Assembly: GCF_014651995.1 (NCBI RefSeq)
Contig: NZ_BMXY01000001.1
Location: 248,001 to 312,000, forward strand
Direction: 5' to 3'
DNA length: 64,000 nucleotides
Source: Cognatilysobacter xinjiangensis
GTDB lineage: Bacteria; Pseudomonadota; Gammaproteobacteria; Xanthomonadales; Xanthomonadaceae
Shown here piece after piece: positions 35,073 to 45,279 of the stretch. The stretch's first letter is position 1. Every line of letters starts with the position of its first letter. A program made the translations under genes and the position numbers. A model generated the notes under the pieces. It saw only the letters and a list, made by a program, of their open reading frames with translations, did not search any database and was not told where the DNA came from.

Positions 35073-36263
35073 TTACAGCTTGTCGAAGAGGGACAGCGAC
35101 TGTACCCGGAGCATGGTCTTCTGCGCAGCCTCGATCGCCGTCAGCTGCAGGGAGAAGCGGGCGCTGGCCTCGGCATAGTCCACGTCGCGCAGGCCCGACA
35201 GGGTGGCCTTGAGCGAGAGCTGCGTCTCGGCGCGGTCGTCGGAGGACTGGTCGATCGAGGCCAGGCGGGAGCCGGTGGTCGCGCGGATCGCGGTGAAATG
35301 CTCCTGCGCGCTGGCGACGTCGGCGAGCGCATTGCCGAGCGAGTTCGACAGCACCGCCTTCTGCTGCGGCGTGATCGTAGGCGCGTCGAGCGCGTCGGCC
35401 AAGCCCTCGAGCGTGGCGAAGATGTCCTGCCGCGGCGCGCTCTGCAGTGTGAAGCTGTCGCCTGCGGCGGGCGTGCCGGTGATGCGCACCTGCACCCCGG
35501 CCGCCTTGAGCGTGTCGCCTGGGGTGTAAGTGCCGGTAGCGACTTCGCCGTTCGCATCAAGCGCGCGCCATTCGGTCGGCGAGGTGAATTCGAGCGTGAG
35601 CGTGCGGCCGCCCCAGGCCGACGGATCGGTGACGCTCGCGCCCTGCAGCACGCCGGTGCCGGCGTTGGCCGCAGCCGCGCTGCCGCGGATCGTGCCGTCG
35701 CCGCTGCGGATGCGCATGAACACGGCGCTGCCGGCGTCGGCATCGGCGACGGTCATGCCGGGCGCGACGTCGAGCAGGTTCTGGCCGTCGTCGCCGTTGT
35801 AGGTCACCACGCCCGCGCTGTCGGCGAACGGCACCACGCCGTCGCGCTGGCCGGCGAACAGCGCGCGGCCGTTGCCGTCGCTGCGATTGGCGACATCGAG
35901 CAGGCTCGCGCGCAGATGGCGGATCTCACTCGCGATGACCTTGCGGTCATCGGCGCTCAACGTCGCGGTGTTCGCCTGCACCGTGAGCTCGCGCACTCGG
36001 TTGAGGTAGTCGTTGGCGTCGCTGAGCGCGCCTTCCTGCGCCTGGAGGCGGTTCTGCAGCAGGCCCGCGGTCTTCGCGTACTGGTCGAGCTGGCCGAGCG
36101 CATGGTCGAGCGTCTGCGCCTGCGCGGCGGCCGCGGGATCGTCGGCCGCGCGCGTGAGCTTGTTGCCGGTCGCCATTTCCTGCTGCGTCTTCGCCAGCTG
36201 CGTCTGGCGCGCCATGAGCGCGGCGAGTCCCTGCTGGTAGAGGCCATTCGTCGAGATGCGCAT
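35073..36263 (-). CDS. flgL: Flagellar hook-filament junction protein FlgL
   Basis: 396 residues, flagellin-like ends (MRISTNGLYQQGLAALMARQ, LTRAADDPAAAAQAQTLDHAL; SARFSLQLTAIEAAQKTMLR at the C terminus). Hook-associated protein 3. Start ATG 36263 is fixed by the conserved MRISTN. 14 bases after flgK. Confidence 0.95.
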   Translation of the reverse strand: MRISTNGLYQQGLAALMARQTQLAKTQQEMATGNKLTRAADDPAAAAQAQTLDHALGQLDQYAKTAGLLQNRLQAQEGALSDANDYLNRVRELTVQANTATLSADDRKVIASEIRHLRASLLDVANRSDGNGRALFAGQRDGVVPFADSAGVVTYNGDDGQNLLDVAPGMTVADADAGSAVFMRIRSGDGTIRGSAAAANAGTGVLQGASVTDPSAWGGRTLTLEFTSPTEWRALDANGEVATGTYTPGDTLKAAGVQVRITGTPAAGDSFTLQSAPRQDIFATLEGLADALDAPTITPQQKAVLSNSLGNALADVASAQEHFTAIRATTGSRLASIDQSSDDRAETQLSLKATLSGLRDVDYAEASARFSLQLTAIEAAQKTMLRVQSLSLFDKL

Positions 36264-36277
36264 GCGGGTCTCCCGGA

Positions 36278-38152
36278 TCAGCGACGCACGGCGCCGAGCA
36301 GCGTCTGGAACATGGTGTCGGCGGTCGAGATGATCTGCGCCGCAGCCTGGTAGGCCTGCTGGTAGCGCAGCATGTCGGCCGCTTCCTCGTCGAGGTTCAC
36401 GCCGGATACCGAATCGCGCTCGGCGACGACCTGGTCGTGCAGCGCCTGCTGCGCGGCGAGGTTCATCTGCGCGTGCTGCGACTCGGTGCCCACGCGCGAA
36501 GTGATGCGGCTCAGGCCGGAGGTGAGGTTCACCGTGCCGCCGTCGAGGATGCTCTTGCCGTCGAGCCCTGCCAGCAGGCGCGCATTGGAGTTGTCGGTCG
36601 AGCGTGCGGGCGTGCGCGAGAGGTTGAACGTGTCGCCTGCTTCGGGTGCGCCGTCGAGCGTCATCGACCAGCCGTTGCCGGTGATTGCCGCGCCGGGCGT
36701 GTAGGCGAACGGCCCGGCGCCATCGACGGTGTAGCTGGTCGCATCGATGAACTCGACCTGCGCACCCGCGAACGAAGCGAACGCGCCGGCGTCGGTGACG
36801 CTCATCGTGCCCGGCTTGGCGCTGCCGAGGTTGGACGCATCGACCTGCGCGCGCAGCGGCGAGGCGGCGGCGATGGCGTCGGGATCCTTGAGCACCACCT
36901 GCAGGCCGGCGGCGGCCTCGGAGGTGGGGCGCAGCATGAAGCGGTCGCCGTTGGCAGGCGCACCGCTCATCACCAGCGATACGCCCTCGATCACGAACGG
37001 GCTGGCCGCGGTGCCGGTGCCCGACATCGGAAGCGGCTCGCCGGTGCCGGCGCGCACGGCGCTCCAGCTGCCCGAGGCGAAGCGCAGTTCGATGTCGCTG
37101 CCCTTGAGCGCGCCGACGTCGGAAATGCTCGCGCTGAACGACGCGGTGCCGGTGTTGCCCGCACTGGCATCGACCGGCGGCGACGGAATCGCAAACAGGT
37201 CCTGGCCCGCATTCCCCTTGTAGTCGACGCCCGCGCGCTGCTGCTGATTGAAGGCGACGGCGAACGCGGTGGCCATGCGGCCGAGGTCGGCGCGCGCCGG
37301 GTCCAGCACGCGCTCGCGGAACTCGAGCAGGCCGCCGATCTCGCCCGACAGCGTGCCGGACGGCAGCTTCACCGCGCCGGAGGGCGTCGACAGCGCCAGC
37401 ACCTGGCGCTCGGGGTTGTACGGGTCGGCCGACAGCGCCAGTTTTCCGGCGCGCGTGCCGAGCACCAGCGCCTGTCCGCCGCTGAAGACGTTCAGCGAAC
37501 CATCGTCCTGCGGCACGATCTCGGCGCCCGTGAGGCCCGCGAGCTTCTGCACGCGTACGTCGCGCTGGTCGATGAGGTCGGGGCTGGCGTTCGTGCCGGA
37601 CGCGGAGATCTGCTGGTTCAGCGCCGCGATCTCGGTCGCGAGCTGGTTGGCGACGTCCACCTGCGCGGCGAGGCGCAGGTCCGCTTCCTTGCCCATCGAT
37701 GTGAGCTGCGAATCGACGGCGCGGAAGCGCGAGGCGAGCTGGTTGGCCGAGTCGAGCATGGCCTGCCGCGCGACGCTGGAGCCGGGCTCGGACACCACGC
37801 CCTTCGCCGCGCCGTAGAAGTTCGCCCACGGCGTCGCCAGGCCCGTCGCGCTGTTGTTGAACAGGCTGTCGATGCGATCGGCGAACGTGCTGAGCTGGGT
37901 CAGGCGGCCGAGTTCGCCGCTGCTGTCGACCTGGCGCGCGAAGGTCAGGCCGTCGGCCAGGCGCTGCAGCTTCTGGATCGACACGCCCGCGCCGACGTAG
38001 CCCGCGCCGCTGGTCTGCCCGGGGCGGGCTTCGAGGTCGACGCGCTGGCGCGAGTAGCCCTCGGTGTTGACGTTCGCCACGTTGTGGCTGACGGTGCCGA
38101 GCGCGCGCTGGAACGCGAGCAGGGCGGACGTGCCGGTCGACAGGACGCTCAT
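36278..38152 (-). CDS. flgK: Flagellar hook-associated protein FlgK
   Basis: 624 residues. N terminus SALLAFQRALGTVSHNVANVNTEGYSRQRV is the rod/hook signature; C terminus SGVNLDEEAADMLRYQQAYQAAAQIISTADTMF is diagnostic for FlgK. Three bases after flgJ. Confidence 0.97.
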   Translation of the reverse strand: MSVLSTGTSALLAFQRALGTVSHNVANVNTEGYSRQRVDLEARPGQTSGAGYVGAGVSIQKLQRLADGLTFARQVDSSGELGRLTQLSTFADRIDSLFNNSATGLATPWANFYGAAKGVVSEPGSSVARQAMLDSANQLASRFRAVDSQLTSMGKEADLRLAAQVDVANQLATEIAALNQQISASGTNASPDLIDQRDVRVQKLAGLTGAEIVPQDDGSLNVFSGGQALVLGTRAGKLALSADPYNPERQVLALSTPSGAVKLPSGTLSGEIGGLLEFRERVLDPARADLGRMATAFAVAFNQQQRAGVDYKGNAGQDLFAIPSPPVDASAGNTGTASFSASISDVGALKGSDIELRFASGSWSAVRAGTGEPLPMSGTGTAASPFVIEGVSLVMSGAPANGDRFMLRPTSEAAAGLQVVLKDPDAIAAASPLRAQVDASNLGSAKPGTMSVTDAGAFASFAGAQVEFIDATSYTVDGAGPFAYTPGAAITGNGWSMTLDGAPEAGDTFNLSRTPARSTDNSNARLLAGLDGKSILDGGTVNLTSGLSRITSRVGTESQHAQMNLAAQQALHDQVVAERDSVSGVNLDEEAADMLRYQQAYQAAAQIISTADTMFQTLLGAVRR

Positions 38153-38155
38153 CGC

Positions 38156-39145
38156 TTACGCATCTCCCAGCGCGGCGAGCGCACGGCGCATGGTGCTGCC
38201 GTTGGCGATCGCGGTGATCTTGTTGGCGTACGACGGATCGGTCGCGTAGCCGGCATGCTGAAGCGCGCTGGCGAAGCGGTGGGTGTCGTCGCCGGTGCCG
38301 CGCGCGGCGGCGTAGCGGTCGCGGCCGAGCAGGCGCGCGTAGTCGGCGAAGCTTTCGGCAGGCGAGGTGTAGGCGCGGAAGTTCGCGCGCTGGCTCTGTC
38401 GCACGCCGTTGACGTATTCGTGCGTGCCCGACGCGACCTTCGGCCCGTTCCAGCTGCCGCCGGCCTTGATGCCGAACAGGTTGTGCGAGACGTTGCCATT
38501 ACCGCCGACGAGGCGCCGGCCCCAGCCGGTCTCCAGCGCGGCCTGCGCGATCAGTCCCTTGGCCGACACGCCCAGTTCGGTCGCCACCTTCTTGGCATGC
38601 GGCCAGAGCGACTTCACGAAGGCCTCGGGGCTCGAGCAGTCCAGCGGCGTCAGCGGTCCGCAGGCGACGTCGCCCGCGGGCGCGGCCGGTGCGGGCGTCG
38701 GCATCGGCATCGGCGCGGCGGCGGCCATCGATACGCCGCTGCTGGTCGGCGCCAGCTGCAGCGTCGAATCCAGGCCGATCGGCGACAGCCCCATCGGCTG
38801 CACGATCGGCATCATCGGCGCCGCGGGCTTCGTAAGGGGCAGGGCGCCGCCGGGCGCGGCAGGCACGGGCGACTGCCCGCTGCTGCGCTCGAGCTGGCGC
38901 ATGATCATCGGCGCGAGGCCCAGCCCGCGGCCCTTGGTCAGCTCCTTGGCGAGCTGGCTGTCGTACATCTCGCGATACGTCGTATTGCCGCCGGACAGCG
39001 GATCGCCGCCGGTGGTCGAGCGCATCGTCTTGATCAGCATGTTCGCGAACTGGGTTTCCAAGTCGCGCGCGGCCTTCTCCATGGCAGGACGCGACCTCGA
39101 CTGGGTCGCGGCGTGGTCCAGGGCGATGGCGGTCTGCAGGCGCAT
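38156..39145 (-). CDS. flgJ: Rod-cap protein / peptidoglycan hydrolase FlgJ
   Basis: 329 residues. N-terminal rod-cap domain (MEKAARDLETQFANMLIKTMRST, GLGLAPMIMRQLER), an Ala/Pro/Met-rich linker, and a C-terminal glucosaminidase domain (AQAALETGWGRRLVGGNGNVSHNLFGIKAGGSW) with the catalytic Glu in LETGWG. Dual-domain form as in gamma-proteobacteria. Start uncertain: ATG 39145 lies one base after the predicted sigma54 start, while ATG 39082 (MEKAARD) would also keep the whole rod domain. Confidence 0.92.
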   Translation of the reverse strand: MRLQTAIALDHAATQSRSRPAMEKAARDLETQFANMLIKTMRSTTGGDPLSGGNTTYREMYDSQLAKELTKGRGLGLAPMIMRQLERSSGQSPVPAAPGGALPLTKPAAPMMPIVQPMGLSPIGLDSTLQLAPTSSGVSMAAAAPMPMPTPAPAAPAGDVACGPLTPLDCSSPEAFVKSLWPHAKKVATELGVSAKGLIAQAALETGWGRRLVGGNGNVSHNLFGIKAGGSWNGPKVASGTHEYVNGVRQSQRANFRAYTSPAESFADYARLLGRDRYAAARGTGDDTHRFASALQHAGYATDPSYANKITAIANGSTMRRALAALGDA

Positions 39146-39156
39146 GACGGGACCGA

Positions 39157-39172
39157 TGCAAAGGCTGTGCCC
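39157..39172 (-). promoter_or_regulatory. Sigma54-like element before flgJ
   Basis: Minus strand GGGCACAGCCTTTGCA: GG-N10-GC kept, TTGCA perfect, upstream half GGGCACA. Predicted start 39146, directly before ATG 39145. Would give flgJ-K-L a promoter separate from flgF. Confidence 0.55.
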
Positions 39173-39263
39173 GAGGGCACGACGGAATTCGTGCGGAGCG
39201 TGGGACTCGCGAGGGACGAGGCAGGGATGCCCGAGGCCGGTAACGGCCGCGGGCGGGCGGGAC

Positions 39264-40397
39264 TTAAATCACCTGCAGCTCGGCGCGCAGCGCGCCAGCG
39301 CGCTTGAGCGCCTCGAGGATGGCGACGATGTCGCCCGGCGCGGCGCCCACGGCATTGACCGCGCGCACGATCGCGTCGAGCGAGGTGCCGCCTTCGAACT
39401 TGAACATGCGGCCGCCGGTCTGGCTGGCCTGGATGGTCGACTGCGCGACCACCGCGGTCTGCCCGTCGCCGAAGGCCATCGGCTGGCTGACCTGCGTGTT
39501 CTCGGTGATCGACACGGTGAGCGAGCCGTGCGACACCGCCGCCGGCATCACGCTGACGTTGCCGCCCATCACCACGGTGCCGGTGCGCGCGTTGACGATC
39601 ACCTTGGCCGCCGATTCGCCCGGCGAGACGTCCAGCGACTCGAGCTGGGCGAGGAAGGCCACGCGGTCCATCGCCGGCGGCGAGATCTCGATGGTCACGC
39701 CATCGACCGCGCGCGCATGGCCCGGGCCGAAGGTGCGGTCGATCGCCGAGACGATGCGCGAGGCGGTGGTGAAGTCGAATTCGTTGAGGTTGAGCGTGAC
39801 CGCGCCGCCCTGCGGATTGCCGGGCACCGCGCGCTCGACGATCGCGCCGTTGGGAATCGTGCCAGCGTTGGTCGCGTTGACCTGGATGCGCGAGCCGTCC
39901 TTGCCGTTGGCGCCGAAGCCGCTGACCACCAGCGAGCCCTGCGCGATCGCGTAGACCTGTCCGTCGGCGCCCTTGAGCGGCGCCATCAGCAGCGTGCCGC
40001 CGCGCAGCGAGCCCGCGTTGCCGATCGACGACACGGTGACGTCGATGTTCTGGCCGGGTTTCGCGTAAGGCGGAAGCTCCGCGCTGATCGCGACGGCCGC
40101 GACGTTCTTGAGCTGCGGGTTCACGCCCGGCGGAATGGTGACGCCGAGCTGGTCGAGCATCGACTTGAGCGACTGCACGGTGAACTGCGTCTGCGAGGTG
40201 CGGTCGCCCGAGCCGTCGAGGCCGACGACTAGGCCGTAGCCCACCAGCGGATTGCCCCGCACGCCGGCGACCTGCGCGAGGTCCTTGATGCGTTCGGCAT
40301 GCGAGGGCGTGGCGACCATCAGCATCGCGACCACGGCGAACAGCGCCTGCGCGACGGAGAGGCGCGCGGTCGCGGTGCGGTTGAAGAAGGGAGTCAT
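39264..40397 (-). CDS. flgI: Flagellar P-ring protein FlgI
   Basis: 377 residues with a signal peptide (cleavage after ATPSHA, near residue 34) and the family start [31 protein letters not shown]. Forms the periplasmic bushing around the rod. Ten bases after flgH. Confidence 0.97.
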   Translation of the reverse strand: MTPFFNRTATARLSVAQALFAVVAMLMVATPSHAERIKDLAQVAGVRGNPLVGYGLVVGLDGSGDRTSQTQFTVQSLKSMLDQLGVTIPPGVNPQLKNVAAVAISAELPPYAKPGQNIDVTVSSIGNAGSLRGGTLLMAPLKGADGQVYAIAQGSLVVSGFGANGKDGSRIQVNATNAGTIPNGAIVERAVPGNPQGGAVTLNLNEFDFTTASRIVSAIDRTFGPGHARAVDGVTIEISPPAMDRVAFLAQLESLDVSPGESAAKVIVNARTGTVVMGGNVSVMPAAVSHGSLTVSITENTQVSQPMAFGDGQTAVVAQSTIQASQTGGRMFKFEGGTSLDAIVRAVNAVGAAPGDIVAILEALKRAGALRAELQVI

Positions 40398-40407
40398 CGG
40401 CGCGTCC

Positions 40408-41175
40408 TCAGTACGGCATCAGCGCGGAGTTGAAGAAGCGGCCCAGCCAGCCCATCGCATTGCTGCGCGCGATCGTGCCGCGGCCGCCGTAGACGATCTT
40501 GGCGTCGGCCACGCGCTCGGAGCTGATGGTGTTGTCGGCGGCGATGTCGGAGGTGCGCACGATGCCCTGCAGTTGCACGACCTCGTCGCCCTGGTTCAGG
40601 CGCAGCTTCTTCTCGCCGGAGACGAGCAGGTTGCCGTTGCCCAGGTCCTGCACGACGGTGACGGACACGGTGCCGTCCAGCGAATTGCTCTGCTTTGTAT
40701 CGCCGTTGCCGGTGAAGCCGCGCGAGCCGTCGACGCCGACCTGCAGGATGTTCTTGCCCTTGTAGGTGACCGACTGGCCGGCGATCGTCGGTGCGGCGAG
40801 GTCGATCGAGGTCTGCTTGTTGACCGCGGTGGTGGCCTTGGTCGACGCGCTCGTCGTCTCGACGAGGATGATCGTCAGGATGTCGCCGACCTCGCGCGCC
40901 TTGTTGTCCTGGAACAGGCGCATGGGCTTGGTGCCCGTGGCGGTGGCGCCGCCGTAGATCGAACCGCCGCCGTCGTTGTAGGCCACGTTCATCGCGACGG
41001 GCTGCGCCATCGGCTGCGAGGCCTGCGCGCGCAGCGCGGCCTGTGCGGCCATCTGCGCATGCACCTGCTGCGGCGTCGGCACGGTCGGGTCCTGCTTGAA
41101 GGTGCGCACGTCGCCCATGGCGGTGGCGCAGCCGGCGATCGGCAGCAGGGCGAGCGCGAGGGCGAGCGTCTTCAT
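40408..41175 (-). CDS. flgH: Flagellar L-ring lipoprotein FlgH
   Basis: 255 residues with a lipoprotein signal, lipid-bearing Cys16 in LPIAGC. C-terminal signature [39 protein letters not shown] in outline. Outer-membrane bushing; Ala at +2 agrees with outer-membrane sorting. Confidence 0.96.
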   Translation of the reverse strand: MKTLALALALLPIAGCATAMGDVRTFKQDPTVPTPQQVHAQMAAQAALRAQASQPMAQPVAMNVAYNDGGGSIYGGATATGTKPMRLFQDNKAREVGDILTIILVETTSASTKATTAVNKQTSIDLAAPTIAGQSVTYKGKNILQVGVDGSRGFTGNGDTKQSNSLDGTVSVTVVQDLGNGNLLVSGEKKLRLNQGDEVVQLQGIVRTSDIAADNTISSERVADAKIVYGGRGTIARSNAMGWLGRFFNSALMPY

Positions 41176-41184
41176 CGCGATGCC

Positions 41185-41970
41185 TTACAGGTTCTGGTTG
41201 AGGAAGCCGAGCATGTTGTCGACGGTCGAGATCGCCTTGGCGTTGGTCTCGTACGCGCGCTGCGTCTCGATCATCGACACGAGCTCCTCGACCACGTTGA
41301 CGTTCGAGCTTTCGACCGAGCCCTGCACCAGCATGCCCAGGCCCGTGGTGCCCGGCGTGCCCTGCTGCGCGGGGCCGCTGGCGCCGGTCTCGGCGTAGAG
41401 GTTCTCGCCCTTCGCCTGCAGGCCGGCGGGATTGACGAAGTCGACCAGCGTGAGCGAACCCACCTGCACCGGCTCGGCCTGGCCCGCGACCTGCGCGGTC
41501 ACCGTGCCGTCGGCGCCGATGGTCACACTCTGCGTGCCCTGCGGCAGCTGCAGGCCGGGCTGCACCGGATAACCGGAATTGGTGACCATCTCGCCCTGCG
41601 AGTTGATCTGGAACGAGCCGTCGCGCGTGTAGGCCGACGTGCCGTCGGGCATCAGCACCTCGAAGAAACCGCGGCCGTTCACCGCGACGTCGAGCGCGTT
41701 GCCGGTATTGGAAAGATTGCCCTGCGAGAAGTTCTTCGCGGTGGCCACCACGCGCACGCCGGTACCGACCTGCAGGCCAGAGGGCAGCTGCGTCTGCTCG
41801 GACGTGGAGCCGCCGGGCTGGCGCACGGTCTGGTACAGCAGGTCCTCGAAGCTGGCGCGATCGCGCTTGAAGCCCGCCGTGTTGACGTTCGCGAGGTTGT
41901 TGGAGATGACCGACATGCGCGTCTGCTGCGCGTCGAGGCCGGTCTTGGCGATCCACAGTGCCTGGGTCAT
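41185..41970 (-). CDS. flgG: Distal rod protein FlgG
   Basis: 261 residues, full FlgG length. N terminus [34 protein letters not shown] and C terminus [33 protein letters not shown] are diagnostic. Confidence 0.97.
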   Translation of the reverse strand: MTQALWIAKTGLDAQQTRMSVISNNLANVNTAGFKRDRASFEDLLYQTVRQPGGSTSEQTQLPSGLQVGTGVRVVATAKNFSQGNLSNTGNALDVAVNGRGFFEVLMPDGTSAYTRDGSFQINSQGEMVTNSGYPVQPGLQLPQGTQSVTIGADGTVTAQVAGQAEPVQVGSLTLVDFVNPAGLQAKGENLYAETGASGPAQQGTPGTTGLGMLVQGSVESSNVNVVEELVSMIETQRAYETNAKAISTVDNMLGFLNQNL

Positions 41971-42009
41971 TGCGGCGGTTCCTGTTCGGTGCCGGAAGTG
42001 CTTCGGGAA

Positions 42010-42759
42010 TTACTTCGAGGACAGCAGCGAATTGCCGCTGCGCGCGTTCTCGTCACCGCTCTGCAAGACGCGTACCTGCATCTCGAACTGGCGGGCGTAC
42101 TGGATCATCGACACCAGCATCGAGGTGGCCTCGACGTTGCTGCCTTCCACCGCGCCGGGCGTGAGCGCGGGGCCCGCGGCCTGCGGTGGTGCCTCGGCAC
42201 CGGGCTTGGCGCGCATCAGGCCGTCGTCGCCGCGCACGAGGTCCGCCGTCCGTGCGGCGACGACCTGGAGGCGGCCGGATTCGGTGATCGTCGAAGCGGG
42301 CTGACCCTGCGGCACGATCGAGATCGTGCCGTCGCTGGCGATCGACATCGTCTGGTAGGGCGGGATCGACAGCGGCGCGCCGCCGGCATCGAGTACCGGC
42401 AGACCACCGGCGGTGGTCAGCAGGCCGTTCGCGGTGAGCTTGAGATCGCCCGCGCGGGTATAGGCGGTGGAGCCGTCGGGGGCCTGCACCGCGAGCCAAC
42501 GGTCCTGGTGCAGCGCGACGTCGAGATCGTTGCCGGTATTGATCAGCTGCCCGGGCGCGGCGCTGACGCCGGCCATCACCGGCGCGGTGTTGACGCGCGA
42601 GGCGAGGCCTTCGCCGGTGATCGGCATCGCCTTCGTCGCCACCAGCTGCTGCTGGAAGCCGACGGTGTCGGCATTGGCGAGGTTCTGCGCGACGCTGGCC
42701 TGCGCGCGCAGCGAGGCGCTGGCGCCGGTCATCGCGACGTAGAGGGACTTGTCGATCAT
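42010..42759 (-). CDS. flgF: Proximal rod protein FlgF
   Basis: 249 residues from ATG 42759 (MIDKSLYVAMTGASASL). Rod signature LRAQASVAQNLANADTVGFQQQ; C-terminal VEGSNVEATSMLVSMIQYARQFEMQV. A longer reading upstream would cover the sigma54 promoter and is rejected. First gene of flgF-L. Confidence 0.95.
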   Translation of the reverse strand: MIDKSLYVAMTGASASLRAQASVAQNLANADTVGFQQQLVATKAMPITGEGLASRVNTAPVMAGVSAAPGQLINTGNDLDVALHQDRWLAVQAPDGSTAYTRAGDLKLTANGLLTTAGGLPVLDAGGAPLSIPPYQTMSIASDGTISIVPQGQPASTITESGRLQVVAARTADLVRGDDGLMRAKPGAEAPPQAAGPALTPGAVEGSNVEATSMLVSMIQYARQFEMQVRVLQSGDENARSGNSLLSSK

Positions 42760-42803
42760 CGGTTGCCACGCTAGGACGGCCGTTGGGCCGGTAACGACAC
42801 TCA

Positions 42804-42819
42804 GGCAAGCGCCGTGCCA
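42804..42819 (-). promoter_or_regulatory. Sigma54 promoter of flgF
   Basis: Minus strand TGGCACGGCGCTTGCC with GG-N10-GC. Predicted start near 42793, leader about 34 bases. Placed right after the flgE terminator, so flgF-L is a separate unit. Confidence 0.85.
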
Positions 42820-42866
42820 GCGGCCTTCCACTCGCGGCGCGGCGCCCCGTCGGTTGGCGCCGCCGC

Positions 42867-42902
42867 AAAAGAAATCGGCCGCCCCATGACGGCGGCGGCC
42901 GA
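42867..42902 (-). terminator. Rho-independent terminator of flgBCDE
   Basis: Nine-bp stem 42875-42883 with 42894-42902 (TCGGCCGCC/GGCGGCCGA), ten-base loop, followed on the minus strand by TTTCTTTT. Lies 24 bases after the flgE stop. Confidence 0.92.
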
Positions 42903-42925
42903 CCCATCTCCCCCCGGAGAAGCCT

Positions 42926-44146
42926 TTAGCGGATGTTGATCACCGTCTGCGTGATCTGGTCCTGTGTCGAGATCATCTGCGCGTTCGCCTGGAAGTTGCG
43001 CTGCGCGGTGATCATGTTGACCAGCTGCTCGGTCAGCTCGACGTTCGAGGACTCCAGCGCGCCGCCCTGGATCGCGCCGAACTCCGACGAGCCCGCGACG
43101 CCGCGCAGCGCTTCGCCGGATTCGGCGGTCTCGGCCCAGGCGTTGTCGCCCAGCGGCTGCAGCGCCTGCGGATTTGCGAAGTTGGTCATCACCACCTGGC
43201 CCAGCGGCGTCGACACGCCATTGGTGTAGCGCGCCTGCACCACGCCGTCGGCACTCACCTCGATGCCGGTGAGGCGGCCGGTGGTGTGGCCGTCCTGCGT
43301 CAGCGAGGACACGCTGAAGCTGTTGCCGTACTGCGTCGACTTCGACACGTCGAGCGAGATGTCCATCGGCGCCGCACCCGTGTTGGGCGTGTACGACGGG
43401 AGCGCGATGGTGCCCGGCGACGGCGAGGCCAGCGTACCGACGTTGGTGTACTGCAGCGTCTGCGGGCCGCCCACGGCGGTACCGTCGACGTAGACGTGCG
43501 CTTCCCACTCGTTCGGGTTGGCCGTCTTGACGTAATAGATCGACTGGCTGTGCGAGGCGCCGAGGGAGTCGTACACCGTCAGCGAGGTCGTGTAGTTGTA
43601 GGACGTGGCATCGGTCGGGTCGAACGTCGCGGTGGTCGGCGCGGTCGCGTTGCCTGGCAGGTTGCTGCCCACGGTGACCTTGCTGGTCGGGGCCGGCGCG
43701 GAATCGCCGGTCTGCAGCTGCACGTCGGACATGCGGCCGGTGTCGAAGCCGGTGCCGCCGGCGCTCGGCAGGTAGACCTGCAGGCGCGCGCCCGACGGGT
43801 TCACCACGAAGCCGTCCTTGTCGGTGCCGAAGTTGCCGGCGCGCGAATAGACGGTGCTGCCGCCCGAAGACAGGGTGAAGAAGCCCTTGCCATTGATGGC
43901 GAGGTCGAGCGCCTTGCCGGTGCTCTCCACCGTGCCCTGGGTGAACTGCTGCGCCACGCGCTGCAGGCGTACGCCGGCACCGACGGTGTCCTTGGAGATG
44001 CCGTAGGCCGAAGCCGGGTAGACGTCGGCGAATTCGGCGCGCGACTCCTTGAAGCCGGTGGTGTTCGAGTTGGCGATGTTGTTCGACGTGACGTTGAGAT
44101 CGGCCTGCGCCGCGTTCATGCCGCTCAGCGAGATGCGAAAGCTCAT
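42926..44146 (-). CDS. flgE: Flagellar hook protein FlgE
   Basis: 406 residues. N terminus MSFRISLSGMNAAQADLNVTSNNIANSNTTGFK; C terminus ESSNVELTEQLVNMITAQRNFQANAQMISTQDQITQ. Central domains Gly/Thr/Ser-rich. Builds the universal joint of the hook. Confidence 0.97.
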   Translation of the reverse strand: MSFRISLSGMNAAQADLNVTSNNIANSNTTGFKESRAEFADVYPASAYGISKDTVGAGVRLQRVAQQFTQGTVESTGKALDLAINGKGFFTLSSGGSTVYSRAGNFGTDKDGFVVNPSGARLQVYLPSAGGTGFDTGRMSDVQLQTGDSAPAPTSKVTVGSNLPGNATAPTTATFDPTDATSYNYTTSLTVYDSLGASHSQSIYYVKTANPNEWEAHVYVDGTAVGGPQTLQYTNVGTLASPSPGTIALPSYTPNTGAAPMDISLDVSKSTQYGNSFSVSSLTQDGHTTGRLTGIEVSADGVVQARYTNGVSTPLGQVVMTNFANPQALQPLGDNAWAETAESGEALRGVAGSSEFGAIQGGALESSNVELTEQLVNMITAQRNFQANAQMISTQDQITQTVINIR

Positions 44147-44185
44147 GGGTTCACTCCTGGATATGCGTGCGACGTGTCAGTGGAA

Positions 44186-44842
44186 TCAGCCGATGCGTCG
44201 CACGGCCGAAAGCGGTTGCGGGCCGACGCCGGCGAGGTTGAGCACCAGGCCGGAGGCTTCGATGGACACGCTGTCGACATGCGCGGCGACGCGCGTGGAC
44301 AGCGCCTGCGACGAGGCGCCGGAACCGGCGACCGCGCGGATCTTGTACGTGCCGGCCGGCGCGATCGCGCCATCGGCGTTGCGGCCGTCCCAGCTCCAGG
44401 CGACGTTGCCGGCGCCCGCGGCCTCGACCGGCATGCGGTCGACCACCTGACCGGCCGAATCGACGATCTCGATGGTGATGGTGCCGGCGCTGGTCGCCAC
44501 GACCTCGCCGTCCATGCCGGTGCCGGCCTGCAGTTGCACGGTGTCGGTATCGACCAGCGCGTCGTGGCCGACCAGCGACGCCGCCCGCAGCGTCTGGTCC
44601 GATTCCATGACGTTGGCCACCGCGCCCAGCGCGTCCTGCATGCCGTTGATGCCCTGCACGGTGGAGAACTGCGCCAGCTGGCCCAGCATCTGCGTGCCGT
44701 CGAGCGGCTTGAGCGGGTCCTGGTTCTTGAGCTGCTCGGTCATCAGGCGCAGGAAATCGGCCTGCCCGAGATCGCTCTTCTTCTTGTTGCTGCCGACGGC
44801 GTACTGCGAGAGTGCGTCGGTGGCGTTGCCCACGGTGGTCAT
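44186..44842 (-). CDS. flgD: Hook-cap scaffold protein FlgD
   Basis: 218 residues. Conserved N-terminal QADFLRLMTEQLKNQDPLKPLDGTQMLGQLAQFSTVQG, then an FlgD Ig/tudor-like domain with VAWSWDGRNADGAIAPAGTYKI. Needed for hook assembly. 39 bases before flgE. Confidence 0.96.
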   Translation of the reverse strand: MTTVGNATDALSQYAVGSNKKKSDLGQADFLRLMTEQLKNQDPLKPLDGTQMLGQLAQFSTVQGINGMQDALGAVANVMESDQTLRAASLVGHDALVDTDTVQLQAGTGMDGEVVATSAGTITIEIVDSAGQVVDRMPVEAAGAGNVAWSWDGRNADGAIAPAGTYKIRAVAGSGASSQALSTRVAAHVDSVSIEASGLVLNLAGVGPQPLSAVRRIG

Positions 44843-44861
44843 GGCGTCTGTCCTTCAGGCC

Positions 44862-45269
44862 TCAGCGGCCCATGCTGAGCGTGGCGACCGCGAGTTCCTT
44901 GGCCGTGTTGAACACCTCGACGTTCGCCTGGTAGCTGCGCGAGGCGGAGATCATGTCGACCATCTGCGCGACCGGATCGATGTCCGGCGCGTACACGTAG
45001 CCGGACTCGTCGGCGAGCGGGTTGCCCGGCTCGTAGCGCTTGAGCGGCGCGGCGGTCGATTCGGTGACGGTCTGCACCTTGACGCCGGCGAGCGCCGGAT
45101 CGCCCGCGACCGGCTGCGTCTCGAACACCGGCATCTTGGCGCGGAAGGTGTCTTCGGCCTTGCCCGACACCGAGTCGGCGTTGGCGAGGTTGGAGGCGAC
45201 GGTCGACAGCCGCACCTGCTGCGCGGTCATCGCGCTGCCGGCGACGTCGAAGATGGGCAGGTTGCTCAT
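44862..45269 (-). CDS. flgC: Proximal rod protein FlgC
   Basis: 135 residues. IFDVAGSAMTAQQVRLSTVASNLANADSV at the N terminus; VYAPDIDPVAQMVDMISASRSYQANVEVFNTAKEL at the C terminus. Ten bases after flgB. Confidence 0.97.
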   Translation of the reverse strand: MSNLPIFDVAGSAMTAQQVRLSTVASNLANADSVSGKAEDTFRAKMPVFETQPVAGDPALAGVKVQTVTESTAAPLKRYEPGNPLADESGYVYAPDIDPVAQMVDMISASRSYQANVEVFNTAKELAVATLSMGR

Positions 45270-45279
45270 GCGTCAGTCC

